This document shows positions 50,101-57,099 of a stretch of 60,270 nucleotides of DNA, one piece after another. Source of the stretch: Pirellulales bacterium (GTDB lineage: Bacteria > Planctomycetota > Planctomycetia > Pirellulales > Thermoguttaceae); the NCBI GenBank assembly GCA_016936015.1, contig JAFGPV010000141.1, positions 1-60,270 of the forward strand, given 5' to 3'. The notes beneath the pieces are model-generated. The model saw only the letters and a list, made by a program, of their open reading frames with translations, was not told the origin of the DNA and did no database searches. A program made the position numbers and the translations under genes. The first letter of the stretch is position 1. Each line of letters starts with the position of its first letter.

Positions 50101-50591
50101 TCGCGCTTTCGGCCCAGGGCGCTCTCGGCGGGAATGGCCCCCGACCGTGGCAGCCGGAGCACGACGGCGTCGCCCGGCTGGACGTGGAGCTGCTCCGCCA
50201 GCGGTTGATTGAGCGTGATTTCCCGCGCACTGGGAAGAACGGCGGGACGAAGATCTCCGAGTTTCCAAAACCGGTCGTCGCTGCCGATCACATTGACGCG
50301 GTTGGCACGCCACGGCGGTTCGGACTCCGGATTCTCCAGGTTTGCCCGGAGGAGGATCACCGGCGCCGTCCCGGGAGCCAGATCTGCGCGGAAGAACCGG
50401 TTGGCGACCAGGGCGTCGTCGATCCGGCCCAGGCGGTCCAGCACTAATGTCCGGAGGCTCCCTCGCATCGAATCACCCACCAACAGCGCCCCGGTCAGCA
50501 CGGCGGTCCCCACCGCCGTGCCGCAGGACACGGCGAGGTTCATCCGCCAGTGGTGGCGCAGCGAGGCGAGGATGAGATGGAAGAACGACAT
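47157..50591 (-). CDS. Large FtsX-family ABC permease with four repeat insertions
   Basis: A 1144-residue inner-membrane protein. It has the LolC/E- or MacB-like plan: an N-terminal TM (MNLAVSCGTAVGTAVLTGAL), a large periplasmic part, and FtsX-type blocks (FLIVAALMLVLLLFRLGVEQ; a C-terminal one around GLGLLLGVVGLAVVQMRNVL and LALLRATGLRRR). It is longer than usual partly because of dispersed repeats translated in frame: a family A doublet near residues 271-302 (LPLGEGQGVRAE ... PHPNPLPKGEGT), family B near 661-681 (GGQTFLSGSKKTGKNACPP), and family C near 892-901 (VGQVDNLSY) and 977-986 (VGQVGNLSH). Paired with the ATPase upstream (75-base gap). Substrate unknown; probably an envelope lipid or lipoprotein (inference). 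Confidence 0.88.
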   Translation of the reverse strand: MSFFHLILASLRHHWRMNLAVSCGTAVGTAVLTGALLVGDSMRGSLRTLVLDRLGRIDDALVANRFFRADLAPGTAPVILLRANLENPESEPPWRANRVNVIGSDDRFWKLGDLRPAVLPSAREITLNQPLAEQLHVQPGDAVVLRLPRSGAIPAESALGRKRDTVRSFRLTVKEILPARGLGGFSLRPNQQAPLNAYVPLTWLAERLGQPGRANALLWASPEGNREPPPLRPQLADYGLQCEKSPRGYFQITSSRMILPPREEKALLAALSPLPLGEGQGVRAESSIKGPHPNPLPKGEGTNYSVQPTLTYLANTLADGDRTIPYSTITAMDFTAAPPLGPFLDPAGNPVPPLKDNEIALNSWAAEDLHARVGDTIQVKYFEPESIHGAVREATAEFRLAAIIELAGAAADRCLTPNVRGVTDVKTMADWDPPFPFDATRIRPKDEEYWKRYGPTPKAFVSLATGRRLWGSRFGRTTALRLVSDDAGNPRRPQAAGLNNLDLRDFGFVWQPVRQQGHRAARGTTPFEWLFLGFSFFLIVAALMLVLLLFRLGVEQRAGQFGLLLAVGWRPRQVRRLLLAEAAVIALGGCLLGMLTGVGYAALMLWGLQTWWLPAISTPFLQLHVTPVSLIGGFTASLLAAFAALYLSARRIGRLPPRQLFAGGQTFLSGSKKTGKNACPPCLEILWLLVLIAHLPAWWLLRGHSEWEAGAFFGSGMLVLVLTLLVIRQRLRRGAIGAAVKAGRGNILRLAVRNAARTPGRSTLTVGLTAAACFLIAAISVFRIDPRQQIIAKASGNGGFALVAESDLPLYQNLNTPEGRSALGFTVAEEKQLHRCRFYALRVQPGDDASCLNLYRPARPRILGIPAALRDRGGFAWADVPAGCQNPWQLLNVGQVDNLSYDPLPVILEKNTANYSLHLWGGLGERWDLPGSRHTPYVVVALLSNSLFQGDLLLAEENLLRLFPEVAGYRFFLIETPVGQVGNLSHIREILESRLGDYGFSAETTGRRLARFLAVQNTYLSTFQSLGGLGLLLGVVGLAVVQMRNVLERRGELALLRATGLRRRTLAALVLCESAVLLALGLGAGLLAALCAILPQLANRQALIPWATLTGIVGLIFLAGLLTTALAVRRAVKIPLLKTLRKEG
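47634..47661. repeat. Family C palindrome in permease gene
   Basis: GGACAGGTTG-C-CAACCTGTCC at 47637-47657 is a perfect 10+1+10 palindrome. Read in frame as VGQVGNLS in the permease. Confidence 0.8.
47888..47916. repeat. Family C palindrome in permease gene, second copy
   Basis: CGTAGGACAGGTTG, one base, then its exact complement: 14+1+14. Read in frame as VGQVDNLSY. Same core as 47637-47657. Confidence 0.85.
48549..48606. repeat. Family B palindrome in permease gene
   Basis: Arms AGGAGGACAGGCATTCTTGC and GAATGTCTGGCCTCCT, diverged from the queC copy. Read in frame as GGQTFLS...KTGKNACPP between two membrane helices. Confidence 0.8.
49687..49779. repeat. Family A inverted doublet in permease gene
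   Basis: Copies at 49687-49724 and 49741-49779 in opposite orientation with only a 16-base spacer. Translated as a Pro/Gly/Glu-rich loop of about 31 residues in the first periplasmic part. Confidence 0.88.
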
Positions 50592-50646
50592 GGTTTCTCA
50601 TGGTAGGTTATGCTTCAGCCGCCGAGGAAATGCAAACAATCAGAAA

Positions 50647-50672
50647 TCGGCGGCAGGAGCCGCCTCTTACAA
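50647..50672. repeat. Single family D arm
   Basis: TCGGCGGCAGGAGCCGCCTC and following bases resemble one arm of the 53051-53128 element. It overlaps the stop of the ATPase gene at 50667. Confidence 0.55.
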
Positions 50673-51341
50673 AGGATTGAGTTTTCCATCTGCCAATTCC
50701 ATCCGGCGGTCCAGCAGGGCGGCCAGCCGCTCGTTGTGGGTGACGACCAGCAGGAGCATTTGCTCTTCGGTCTGGAGTTCGCGGAGCAGCCCGCCGACCC
50801 GGTCGGCGCTGGCCCGGTCGAGATCGCCGGTCGGCTCGTCGGCCAGGAGCAATTTCGGGCGGTGGATCAGCGCCCGGGCCAGCGCGGTCCGTTGGCGCTG
50901 ACCGCCGGACAGTTCGGCGGGGCGGTAATCCAGGCGGTCGGACAGGCCGACGCGGTCCAGCAGCATCCGTGCCCGATCGACGGCCTCCGAGGCAATCGGT
51001 CCGGCCGCCACGAGGGGGATCAGGACGTTTTCCAGGACCGAGCATTGCGGCAGCAGATAGTGCTCTTGGAAGACGAAGCCGACCGCCCGGCTGCGGAAGG
51101 CCGCCGTGCCGCGTTCGTCCAGCGCGTGGGGATCCTCGCCGTCGAGCAAAACTCGGCCGCGTGTCGGCCGATCCAACGCGCCGACGATGCCCAGCAGCGT
51201 GCTCTTTCCCGAGCCGCTCGGCCCGAGCACCGCCAGACTCTGCCCGGGCTGAACTTCCAGCGACACGCCGCAGAGCACCCGCAGCGGCTCCGCCCGGGTG
51301 GGATATTCCTTTTCCAGGTTTTCGACGATCAGGGTGGACAT
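50667..51341 (-). CDS. LolD-type ABC ATPase
   Basis: A 224-residue ATPase. Walker A GPSGSGKST, Q-loop FVFQEHYLLPQCSVLENV, signature LSGGQRQRTALARAL, Walker B LLLADEPTGDLD and switch VTHN. The length and the EHYLLPQ sequence fit LolD, which powers lipoprotein release by LolCE. It partners the FtsX-type permease 75 bases downstream. The gap carries a single family D arm and a GTAGGTTATGCTTC copy rather than a tight operon junction. Whether the pair handles lipoproteins is inferred. Confidence 0.93.
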   Translation of the reverse strand: MSTLIVENLEKEYPTRAEPLRVLCGVSLEVQPGQSLAVLGPSGSGKSTLLGIVGALDRPTRGRVLLDGEDPHALDERGTAAFRSRAVGFVFQEHYLLPQCSVLENVLIPLVAAGPIASEAVDRARMLLDRVGLSDRLDYRPAELSGGQRQRTALARALIHRPKLLLADEPTGDLDRASADRVGGLLRELQTEEQMLLLVVTHNERLAALLDRRMELADGKLNPL

Positions 51342-51382
51342 GAAATCGCGTTTTTTCCGTGATTAATTTGCATTATACGATA

Positions 51383-52696
51383 TTACGCGGGATGCGTTAC
51401 CCGATGGTAAATTTCACACATCTTCCGGGCTAAAGTCTCGGCGGAGTAGCGCTGCCGGACCACTTGTTGGGCACGGCGGCCGCAGGCCGCGGCAAAGTCG
51501 CGGTCGCGGAGCATCCGCTTCAGGGCTGTAGCCAACGATTCCGGATTTTTCGGTTCAAATAAAATTCCGCCGCCGGTGTCCTCGACCAGTTCCGTTAGCG
51601 CCCCGGCGGCCGGCAGCACCGCCGGCACGCCGGCGGCCCAAGCCTCGATGGCGGGCAGGCCCTTGCTCTCCGGAGCGACCGCCGGAAGGCAGAAAACGTC
51701 GAGTGTCGAGAAAAAGGCGATTTTCTCCGCCAGAGTCACTTCCCCGCGATATTCAAACCGATCGGCAAGACCGTGCCGTTGCACCTGTCGCCCGATTTCG
51801 TCTAGATACCAGCGGTCGGCGGGATCTAAATAACCGACGGCCAGGACCCGGACAGCCGGCAGCGCCGGATCCTCGGCCAACACGCGCAGTGCATCGACCA
51901 GCACGTGCAGTCCCTTCTCGGGACAGATTCGGGCCAGGAAACCGATCGTCAACGGCCCTTCCGGGGGCTGGCCGTTTTTCAATGCCTGCCGTTCGTGACG
52001 ACTACTCTCATCTAAAGCGATGCCCGGTGGAACGACGTCGATCCGCTGCCGGGGGACCGATAAATAGTCGGCCATGAAATCGGCGTAGTATCGGTTCATG
52101 GCGACCAGGGCGTCGGTCTCGGCGGCCCGGCCGCGCAACAATTGCCGGACCTCGGAGTAATGCGGCTCGGGCAGCTTCTCGACGAAGGCATCCTCGCCGG
52201 CGAGCGAGCAGACGACGGGGACGCCGAGTTTTTTCCGAATTTCGGGGGCCGTGCCCAAGAGCAGGGCGTTGTTCAAATGGACGACCTCCGGCCGGGCGGT
52301 ACGCTGGAGCCAATCGAGCAGCTTGGCGAGTTCCTTGCGCTGCCGGCCGGTCTCGCCGCGGAGCATCGAGACGCTCATCGGCCCTAGGTGCTCCGGCCGG
52401 ACGGGATTGCTCCTCCGCGCGACCCGCCGCAACAGCGCCGGACGGTCCAGCAGGCGGTCGAGAAACCACGGCGTGTGGCGGAACAGCGCCGCATGTTCCT
52501 GGAGATAGACGTTGATTCCGCCGTAGAAAATCCGCGGCAGGCCGACGTTCGGCTCGTCGGTCCGCAGCGGCAGATAGAGCGGCGTCAGCAGCACGTCCTC
52601 GCCTTGCCGACGCAGCGCCGCCGCCAGCGTATTCCCCTGCAGGCAACTCCCGCAATACATGTCCCCCGCGCCGGCCAGGAGATAGACGATCTTCAT
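51383..52696 (-). CDS. GT4-family glycosyltransferase
   Basis: About 437 residues, GT-B fold. N-lobe opening KIVYLLAGAGDMYCGSCLQGNTLAAAL (the GDMYCGSCLQGN segment fits the acceptor loop), then VVHLNNALLLG and VPPGIALDES. C-lobe: LTIGFLARICPEKGLHVLVDAL, the donor-binding PAVAPESKGLPAIEAWAAGVPAVL (E-x7-E) and GGGILFEP. Donor and acceptor are unknown. Its ATG overlaps the hpnE stop by four bases (ATGA), so it is translated after hpnE, suggesting an isoprenoid or lipid acceptor (inference). In-frame codons upstream belong to hpnE in another frame. Confidence 0.9.
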   Translation of the reverse strand: MKIVYLLAGAGDMYCGSCLQGNTLAAALRRQGEDVLLTPLYLPLRTDEPNVGLPRIFYGGINVYLQEHAALFRHTPWFLDRLLDRPALLRRVARRSNPVRPEHLGPMSVSMLRGETGRQRKELAKLLDWLQRTARPEVVHLNNALLLGTAPEIRKKLGVPVVCSLAGEDAFVEKLPEPHYSEVRQLLRGRAAETDALVAMNRYYADFMADYLSVPRQRIDVVPPGIALDESSRHERQALKNGQPPEGPLTIGFLARICPEKGLHVLVDALRVLAEDPALPAVRVLAVGYLDPADRWYLDEIGRQVQRHGLADRFEYRGEVTLAEKIAFFSTLDVFCLPAVAPESKGLPAIEAWAAGVPAVLPAAGALTELVEDTGGGILFEPKNPESLATALKRMLRDRDFAAACGRRAQQVVRQRYSAETLARKMCEIYHRVTHPA

Positions 52697-54261
52697 GAAA
52701 TCTCTTTCACCAGTTCTTCCACGGCAAGAAAACCGCTGCGGACCGCACTTTCCATGGTAGCGGGCCAGCCGGTGGCCGTCCAGTCGCCGGCCAGCAACAG
52801 CCGCGGCACGGGCGTTTTTTGCGGCGGGCGGAACCGGTCGCTGCCCGGCTCCGGCGAAAAGATCGCCCGGGGATGCACTACCTCGCGGGCGTGCAGCAAC
52901 CGTGCGCCGCGGGCCGGGGGGCAAAACTGCCGCAACTCGTCGAGCACCGCTTCCCGGAGTTTTTCCGGTTCGGAAGGCGCGACGCGATGCGCCGCACTGA
53001 TGACCGTCTGATAGTAATGTACCGCAGCGGCGTTCTCGGCAGCATTTTCTGACTGTAGGAGGCGACTCCTGTCGCCGACTGGGTTTTTTTCCTTTTCCGA
53101 TCGGCGACGGGAGTCGCCTCCTACAGTCGGCGGACCGTCGGGAAAGTGCATCGGGGCGGCAAAGAGCCACGGGGCAAGTTGACTTTGCAGCAGGGCATGA
53201 GGCAGGGGCGTAATCGGCCGGTCGAACCAGAGGTGGACGGCGGCGATCGATCCCGGCTGCAGCGAGGCCAGGGCGTCCAATTGCGGCATCTGCGCGGAGA
53301 GATCGCCGCTTAAAAGCGGCGCGACCTGGTGCCACGGCACGGCGAGGATGACCGCGTCGAAAGACCGGGCCGCCCCGTCGGCCAGCACGACGCTCAGCGG
53401 CGCTTCGGCGTCCGGATCGGCCTCGATCCACATCACCCGGGCGCCGCGCCGCAATGTTACGCCGAGATCTGCCAACCGCCCGCCCGCCCGCCCATCCAAC
53501 AGCTCGCGCCAGCAGCGCCGCGGCAGCATCATTTCGTAACCGCGCCGGGAGGCGAAAAAACATTCTCGGATCAATTTCCCCGCCGCCGGCAGCGAGACGA
53601 AATCGACCGTTTCGCTCAGGGCGCTTTGCACGACCAGGGACCAGAACGCCTGAAGACTTTGGTCGGACGCGCCTTGCCACCGCAGCCAGTCGCCCAGGCT
53701 TTCGTTCTCCGTTTCCGAAAAGCGCGCCTGTCCCCCTTTTATAAAATCAATAGTCCCCTCTCCCTTTGGGAGAGGGTTAGGGTGAGGGTTTTTTAAGGGC
53801 GATTCAGCCCTCACCCCCGACCCCTCTCCCAAAGGGAGAGGGGAGATTTTTTTTAACGTCTGGGCCAGTCGCCGAAGTTCGGAAAAAGAGAGCGATTTCA
53901 TTCGCAGCAGGCTGGGCAGCAAGTGCCAGGGGGCGGGCAGGAGCGGCGCGGCCGACAGCCGCCGGGCGCGGCCGGAGGATTCGAGAAAATAGAGCGTCCG
54001 CTGCCGGGAAAGCTCGGCGTCGAGGTCCAGCCGCCGGCAGAAATCAAGAAACCGGGTGCAACATCCCAAGGCCACGTGCGGCACGGCGTCGAGGATCTGC
54101 CCGTTCCAATCCTCTTCGATCGAGTACACCCGGCCGCCGAGAAAGCGGTTTTTCTCGAACAGCGTGACGTCCCAGCCCGCGGTCCGCGCCGCCAGCGCCG
54201 CGGCCATCCCGGCCAGGCCGCCGCCGACGATCGCCAGCGAAAGGGGAGGGGAGGGATTCAT
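52693..54261 (-). CDS. hpnE: Squalene-associated FAD desaturase HpnE, with two repeat insertions
   Basis: A 522-residue flavoprotein of the hydroxysqualene dehydroxylase/phytoene-desaturase-like family. HpnE completes squalene synthesis with HpnC and HpnD in bacteria that make hopanoids or sterols. The Rossmann motif is IVGGGLAGMAAALAARTAGWDV with the conserved Glu in LFEKN and GGRVYS. C-terminal FAD segment LLLAGDWTATGWPATMESAVRSG. Two foreign segments sit in frame: the family A doublet (about 138-176) and the family D element (about 378-404). hpnC and hpnD are not in the window. Coupled to the GT4 gene. Confidence 0.9.
   Translation of the reverse strand: MNPSPPLSLAIVGGGLAGMAAALAARTAGWDVTLFEKNRFLGGRVYSIEEDWNGQILDAVPHVALGCCTRFLDFCRRLDLDAELSRQRTLYFLESSGRARRLSAAPLLPAPWHLLPSLLRMKSLSFSELRRLAQTLKKISPLPLGEGSGVRAESPLKNPHPNPLPKGEGTIDFIKGGQARFSETENESLGDWLRWQGASDQSLQAFWSLVVQSALSETVDFVSLPAAGKLIRECFFASRRGYEMMLPRRCWRELLDGRAGGRLADLGVTLRRGARVMWIEADPDAEAPLSVVLADGAARSFDAVILAVPWHQVAPLLSGDLSAQMPQLDALASLQPGSIAAVHLWFDRPITPLPHALLQSQLAPWLFAAPMHFPDGPPTVGGDSRRRSEKEKNPVGDRSRLLQSENAAENAAAVHYYQTVISAAHRVAPSEPEKLREAVLDELRQFCPPARGARLLHAREVVHPRAIFSPEPGSDRFRPPQKTPVPRLLLAGDWTATGWPATMESAVRSGFLAVEELVKEIS
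53051..53128. repeat. Family D inverted repeat inside hpnE
   Basis: 28-base arms GACTGTAGGAGGCGACTCCT... and complement (one mismatch), with a 22-base spacer. Read in frame as TVGGDSRRRSEKEKNPVGDR and following residues in HpnE. Confidence 0.88.
53754..53845. repeat. Family A inverted doublet inside hpnE
   Basis: Copies at 53754-53790 and 53807-53845 in opposite orientation. The translation SPLPLGEGSGVRAES...HPNPLPKGEGT is in the same frame as in the permease gene, showing the same element used twice. Confidence 0.9.
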
Positions 54262-54310
54262 GTTTCACGCAGTACCAAATACCATCCGACATATTTTACA
54301 TGATCGAAAG

Positions 54311-54348
54311 CAGGAGGACAGGCATTCCTGCCTGTCTTTTCCGGCCAG
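54311..54348. repeat. Family B single copy
   Basis: CAGGAGGACAGGCATTCCTG and CCTGTCTTTTCCGGCCAG, the left half of the queC-junction element. Lies between hpnE and the DUF433 gene. Confidence 0.75.
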
Positions 54349-54367
54349 AAATGAAGGTTATAATCCT

Positions 54368-54688
54368 TCATTGATGAGAATTGTGTATTTGGCGTCGTGC
54401 CTGGGCCAGCTTCTGGGAGAACTCCGCTGCGGTGACGTGGGTCGATTGCCGCAATGCCTCAAATTCGGCGTCAGCTTCTTTCAGATAGGCGTCGATCTCC
54501 GGCCGATGAGCGAGATAGTAAGCAATGGCCCCATAGACTTGTTCGAGCGTCAACGTCGGGAAGCACTCGGCGGCAATCGTCTCCGCCGACAGCCCTTGGA
54601 GAAACGCAAGAACGACGGAATCAAGCGACACCCGAGTGCCGTTGATCCAATATCCACCGTTGCGTTTCTCGACGTAGTCATTCTCCAT
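54368..54688 (-). CDS. DUF433 antitoxin-like protein, orphan
   Basis: About 106 residues, starting at the ATG at 54688. Pattern of DUF433: GGYWINGTRVSLDSVVLAFLQGLSAETIAAECFPTLTLEQVYGAIAYYLAHR, a helix-turn-helix-like fold shared with VapB-type antitoxins. The C-terminal helix (EAEFEALRQSTHVTAAEFSQKL) is polar and charged. DUF433 genes usually sit next to a DUF5615 PIN-like partner. None is visible downstream: the DNA up to the hpnE start holds a family B fragment and no open frame. It may be an orphan, or the toxin was lost. Confidence 0.8.
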   Translation of the reverse strand: MENDYVEKRNGGYWINGTRVSLDSVVLAFLQGLSAETIAAECFPTLTLEQVYGAIAYYLAHRPEIDAYLKEADAEFEALRQSTHVTAAEFSQKLAQARRQIHNSHQ

Positions 54689-54792
54689 AGCTCTATTTCC
54701 AACGGAACTCCTCTGACTTGAAATCATTGATTCTCTACGATCAATATTACTCTGTGAACGTAGAGAATGTCAAGACAATCCATGTTGGTGGA

Positions 54793-55920
54793 TTACGGCC
54801 ACTCCAGGGCTGCGCGGGCGACGTCGAAGGCGGCGCGGGGGCGGCCCAGCCGACGGGCGTTTTCCTTCAGCGTGGTCAAGCGGGCGGGATCGGCAAGCAG
54901 CTTGCCGAGCTTGTAGGTCATAGTCGAGAGGTTGTTGATCTTCACGGCCGCGCCGTTTTCCAGCAGGAAATCGCTGTTGCGGCTCTCCTGGCCGGGGATC
55001 GGATTGACGATCGCCATCACGGTCCCCCGGGCCAGCGTTTCGGAGGTCGTCAGGCCGCCGGGCTTGGAGAGCACCACGTCGGCCGCGGCCAGCAGCTCGT
55101 CCATCTGCGTGGTGAATCCCAGGACGTGCAGGCGGTGCCGAGCGGGAGATTCGATCCGCTGCAATTGCTCCTTCAGCGCTTCGTTCCGGCCGGCGACCAC
55201 GACGATTTCCAGCGGCTGGTCGATCGCCAGCAGGCCTTGCAGGATGCGTTCCACCGGCCCGACGCCGAATCCGCCGGCCAGTTGCAACACGATCGGCCGG
55301 TCGCCGGCCAGCCCCAGCCGGGTCGTGCACGCTTGCCGGTCCTTGGGCTGGCTGAACGCGGGATCGACGGGAATGCCGGTCACCGTGGTGTCCGATTCCG
55401 GCACGCCCCAATGATGCAGGTTGCGCGCCCCTTCCTCGGTGGCCGTAAAGTAGTGCTCGCACGGCTGGTTGACCCACAGCCGGTGGGTCTCGAAATCGGT
55501 GGTCACGGTCAGGTGCGGTGTGGCGAATTCGCCCCGGCGGCGCAGCAGGGCGATCATCTCGGCCGGCAGGAAGTGTGTATTGACGATGAGGTCCCACCGG
55601 CCCTCCCGCAGGCGGCGGAGAAATTTTCCGAGGTTGAGCTTTTCGACGAGCATCCGCAGGCGATCGCTCTTTCGCCGGGGGGAAGGGGGGCGGTCGAGCC
55701 GGTCGTAGAAATAGCCCAGCACGTGCGGGGCCCGGTTGACCAGGTCGAGATACGCCCGGCCGTAGAACCGGCGGAAGGCCGCGTTGGTGAAATCCAGGAC
55801 GTCGTAGTTTTCCACCCCGGCGTCGGGGGCAAGCTGCCGGAGGGCCAATTCCACGGCCTGGGCCGCCCGCAGGTGCCCGGCCCCAACCGAGGCGGAAAGG
55901 ATCAGAATGTTTCGGGACAT
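54793..55920 (-). CDS. GT28/MGDG-synthase-like glycosyltransferase
   Basis: A 375-residue GT-B protein of the family that includes plant MGDG synthase and bacterial processive diacylglycerol glucosyltransferases. N-lobe: NILILSASVGAGHLRAAQAVE, then HFLPAEMIALL and HLTVTTDFETHRLWVN. C-lobe: PIVLQLAGGFGVGPVERIL, VLGFTTQMDELLAAADVVLSKPGGLTTSETLARG and PIPGQESRNSDFLLENGAA, all typical donor-site motifs. It would add a sugar to diacylglycerol at the inner leaflet; donor specificity cannot be told. Divergent from the ROK glucokinase gene. Confidence 0.88.
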   Translation of the reverse strand: MSRNILILSASVGAGHLRAAQAVELALRQLAPDAGVENYDVLDFTNAAFRRFYGRAYLDLVNRAPHVLGYFYDRLDRPPSPRRKSDRLRMLVEKLNLGKFLRRLREGRWDLIVNTHFLPAEMIALLRRRGEFATPHLTVTTDFETHRLWVNQPCEHYFTATEEGARNLHHWGVPESDTTVTGIPVDPAFSQPKDRQACTTRLGLAGDRPIVLQLAGGFGVGPVERILQGLLAIDQPLEIVVVAGRNEALKEQLQRIESPARHRLHVLGFTTQMDELLAAADVVLSKPGGLTTSETLARGTVMAIVNPIPGQESRNSDFLLENGAAVKINNLSTMTYKLGKLLADPARLTTLKENARRLGRPRAAFDVARAALEWP

Positions 55921-55966
55921 CGTTCGATGGAGGAAGAGAGAAGGGGGAAGGTTATTTCACCGCCGA

Positions 55967-55995
55967 TTGTTTTCATGTTGGCAACCGATTATATT
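55967..55995 (+). promoter_or_regulatory. Possible promoter of ROK glucokinase
   Basis: TTGTTT (55967-55972), 17 bases, TATATT (55990-55995), with the gene ATG 54 bases downstream. The gap between divergent genes supports a promoter here. Confidence 0.45.
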
Positions 55996-56048
55996 AAAGG
56001 TTTGCTGTCCCGTCTCCCCATATCCGCCAGTTTGCCTGGTAAATTCTC

Positions 56049-57083
56049 ATGTCTGACACGCCTCGTTTCCATCCCGTCGGAGAGGCCCAAAGGCCTTTCT
56101 ACGTGGGGATCGATCTCGGGGGCACGAACATCAAGGTCGGCGTGGTGGACGACCTCGGCCGGGCGCTGTCGTATTTAAGCATCCCCACTGAAGTCGCCAA
56201 GGGGGCGGAGGACGCCGCGGCGCGGATGGGGGCAGCGGTCGCCCAGGTTGTGCAGAGCGCGGGACTCACGCAGGCCGACATCGCCCGGGTGGGACTCGGT
56301 TCGCCGGGGACGATGGATATCCCTAGAGGCATGTTGTTAAAACCGGTCAATCTCCAAGGGTGGAACGACTTTCCGCTGCGCGATCGCGTCAAACACCACT
56401 GCAGCCTGCCGGTCACCTTCGAGAACGACGCCAACGCCGCGGCTTACGGGGAGTTTTGGGTCGGATCGGGACGCGATCTCCACAGCCTGGCGCTCTTTAC
56501 GCTGGGCACCGGCATCGGCAGCGGGATCATCATCGACGACCTGCCGATCGACGGCGAAAACAGCCACGGCGGGGAATGCGGGCACACGATCATCGATTTT
56601 TCTCCGAACGCCCGGCTGTGCGGCTGCGGAAAGCGGGGGCACCTAGAGGCCTACGCCAGCGCCACGGCCGTCGTCCAGCGGACGCAGGAAGCCCTGGAGG
56701 CCGGCCGAGCCAGTTCGCTCGGCGAAAAACTCACCCAACACCGTCGCCTCACCGCCAAGCTCATTGCCCACGAGGCCGAGGCGGGCGATCCCCTCTGCCT
56801 GGAAATCGTCGAGGAAACCGCGCGCTACCTGGCCGTCGGCGTGGTCAACTTGCTGCACACCATCGATCCGCACGGCGTGCTGCTGGGCGGGGCGATGACC
56901 TTCGGCGGGCACGAGACCTCCGTGGGGCGACGCTTCCTGGCGGAGATCCGGGCCGAAGTCCGCCGCCGCGCGTTTCCCTTGTTGGCGGAGCGCACCGTGA
57001 TCGACTATGCCGCGCTCGGCAGCGACGCCGGATTCATCGGCGCCGCCGGATTGGCCCGGTTGGAACACCTCAAGCACAAATAA
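56049..57083 (+). CDS. ROK-family glucokinase
   Basis: A 344-residue sugar kinase that most likely phosphorylates glucose to glucose-6-phosphate in the cytoplasm. The ATP site begins YVGIDLGGTNIKVGVV. LGSPGTMD and FENDANAAAYGEFWVGS include the catalytic Asp. The zinc motif and cysteines (GECGHTIIDF...CGCGKRGHLEAYAS) are those of bacterial ROK glucokinases. C-terminal NLLHTIDPHGVLLGGAMTF is also typical. An unconserved N-terminal 15 residues precede the domain. The ThuA-like gene follows after 16 bases, so they are probably co-transcribed. Confidence 0.9.
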   Translation: MSDTPRFHPVGEAQRPFYVGIDLGGTNIKVGVVDDLGRALSYLSIPTEVAKGAEDAAARMGAAVAQVVQSAGLTQADIARVGLGSPGTMDIPRGMLLKPVNLQGWNDFPLRDRVKHHCSLPVTFENDANAAAYGEFWVGSGRDLHSLALFTLGTGIGSGIIIDDLPIDGENSHGGECGHTIIDFSPNARLCGCGKRGHLEAYASATAVVQRTQEALEAGRASSLGEKLTQHRRLTAKLIAHEAEAGDPLCLEIVEETARYLAVGVVNLLHTIDPHGVLLGGAMTFGGHETSVGRRFLAEIRAEVRRRAFPLLAERTVIDYAALGSDAGFIGAAGLARLEHLKHK

Positions 57084-57099
57084 AAAAGGAGAACCTGCC

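Noticed and set aside
51383-53680. 765-codon reading of the GT4 gene
   Set aside because: The first 328 codons run antisense-like through hpnE in another frame; the GT-B fold starts at 52696.
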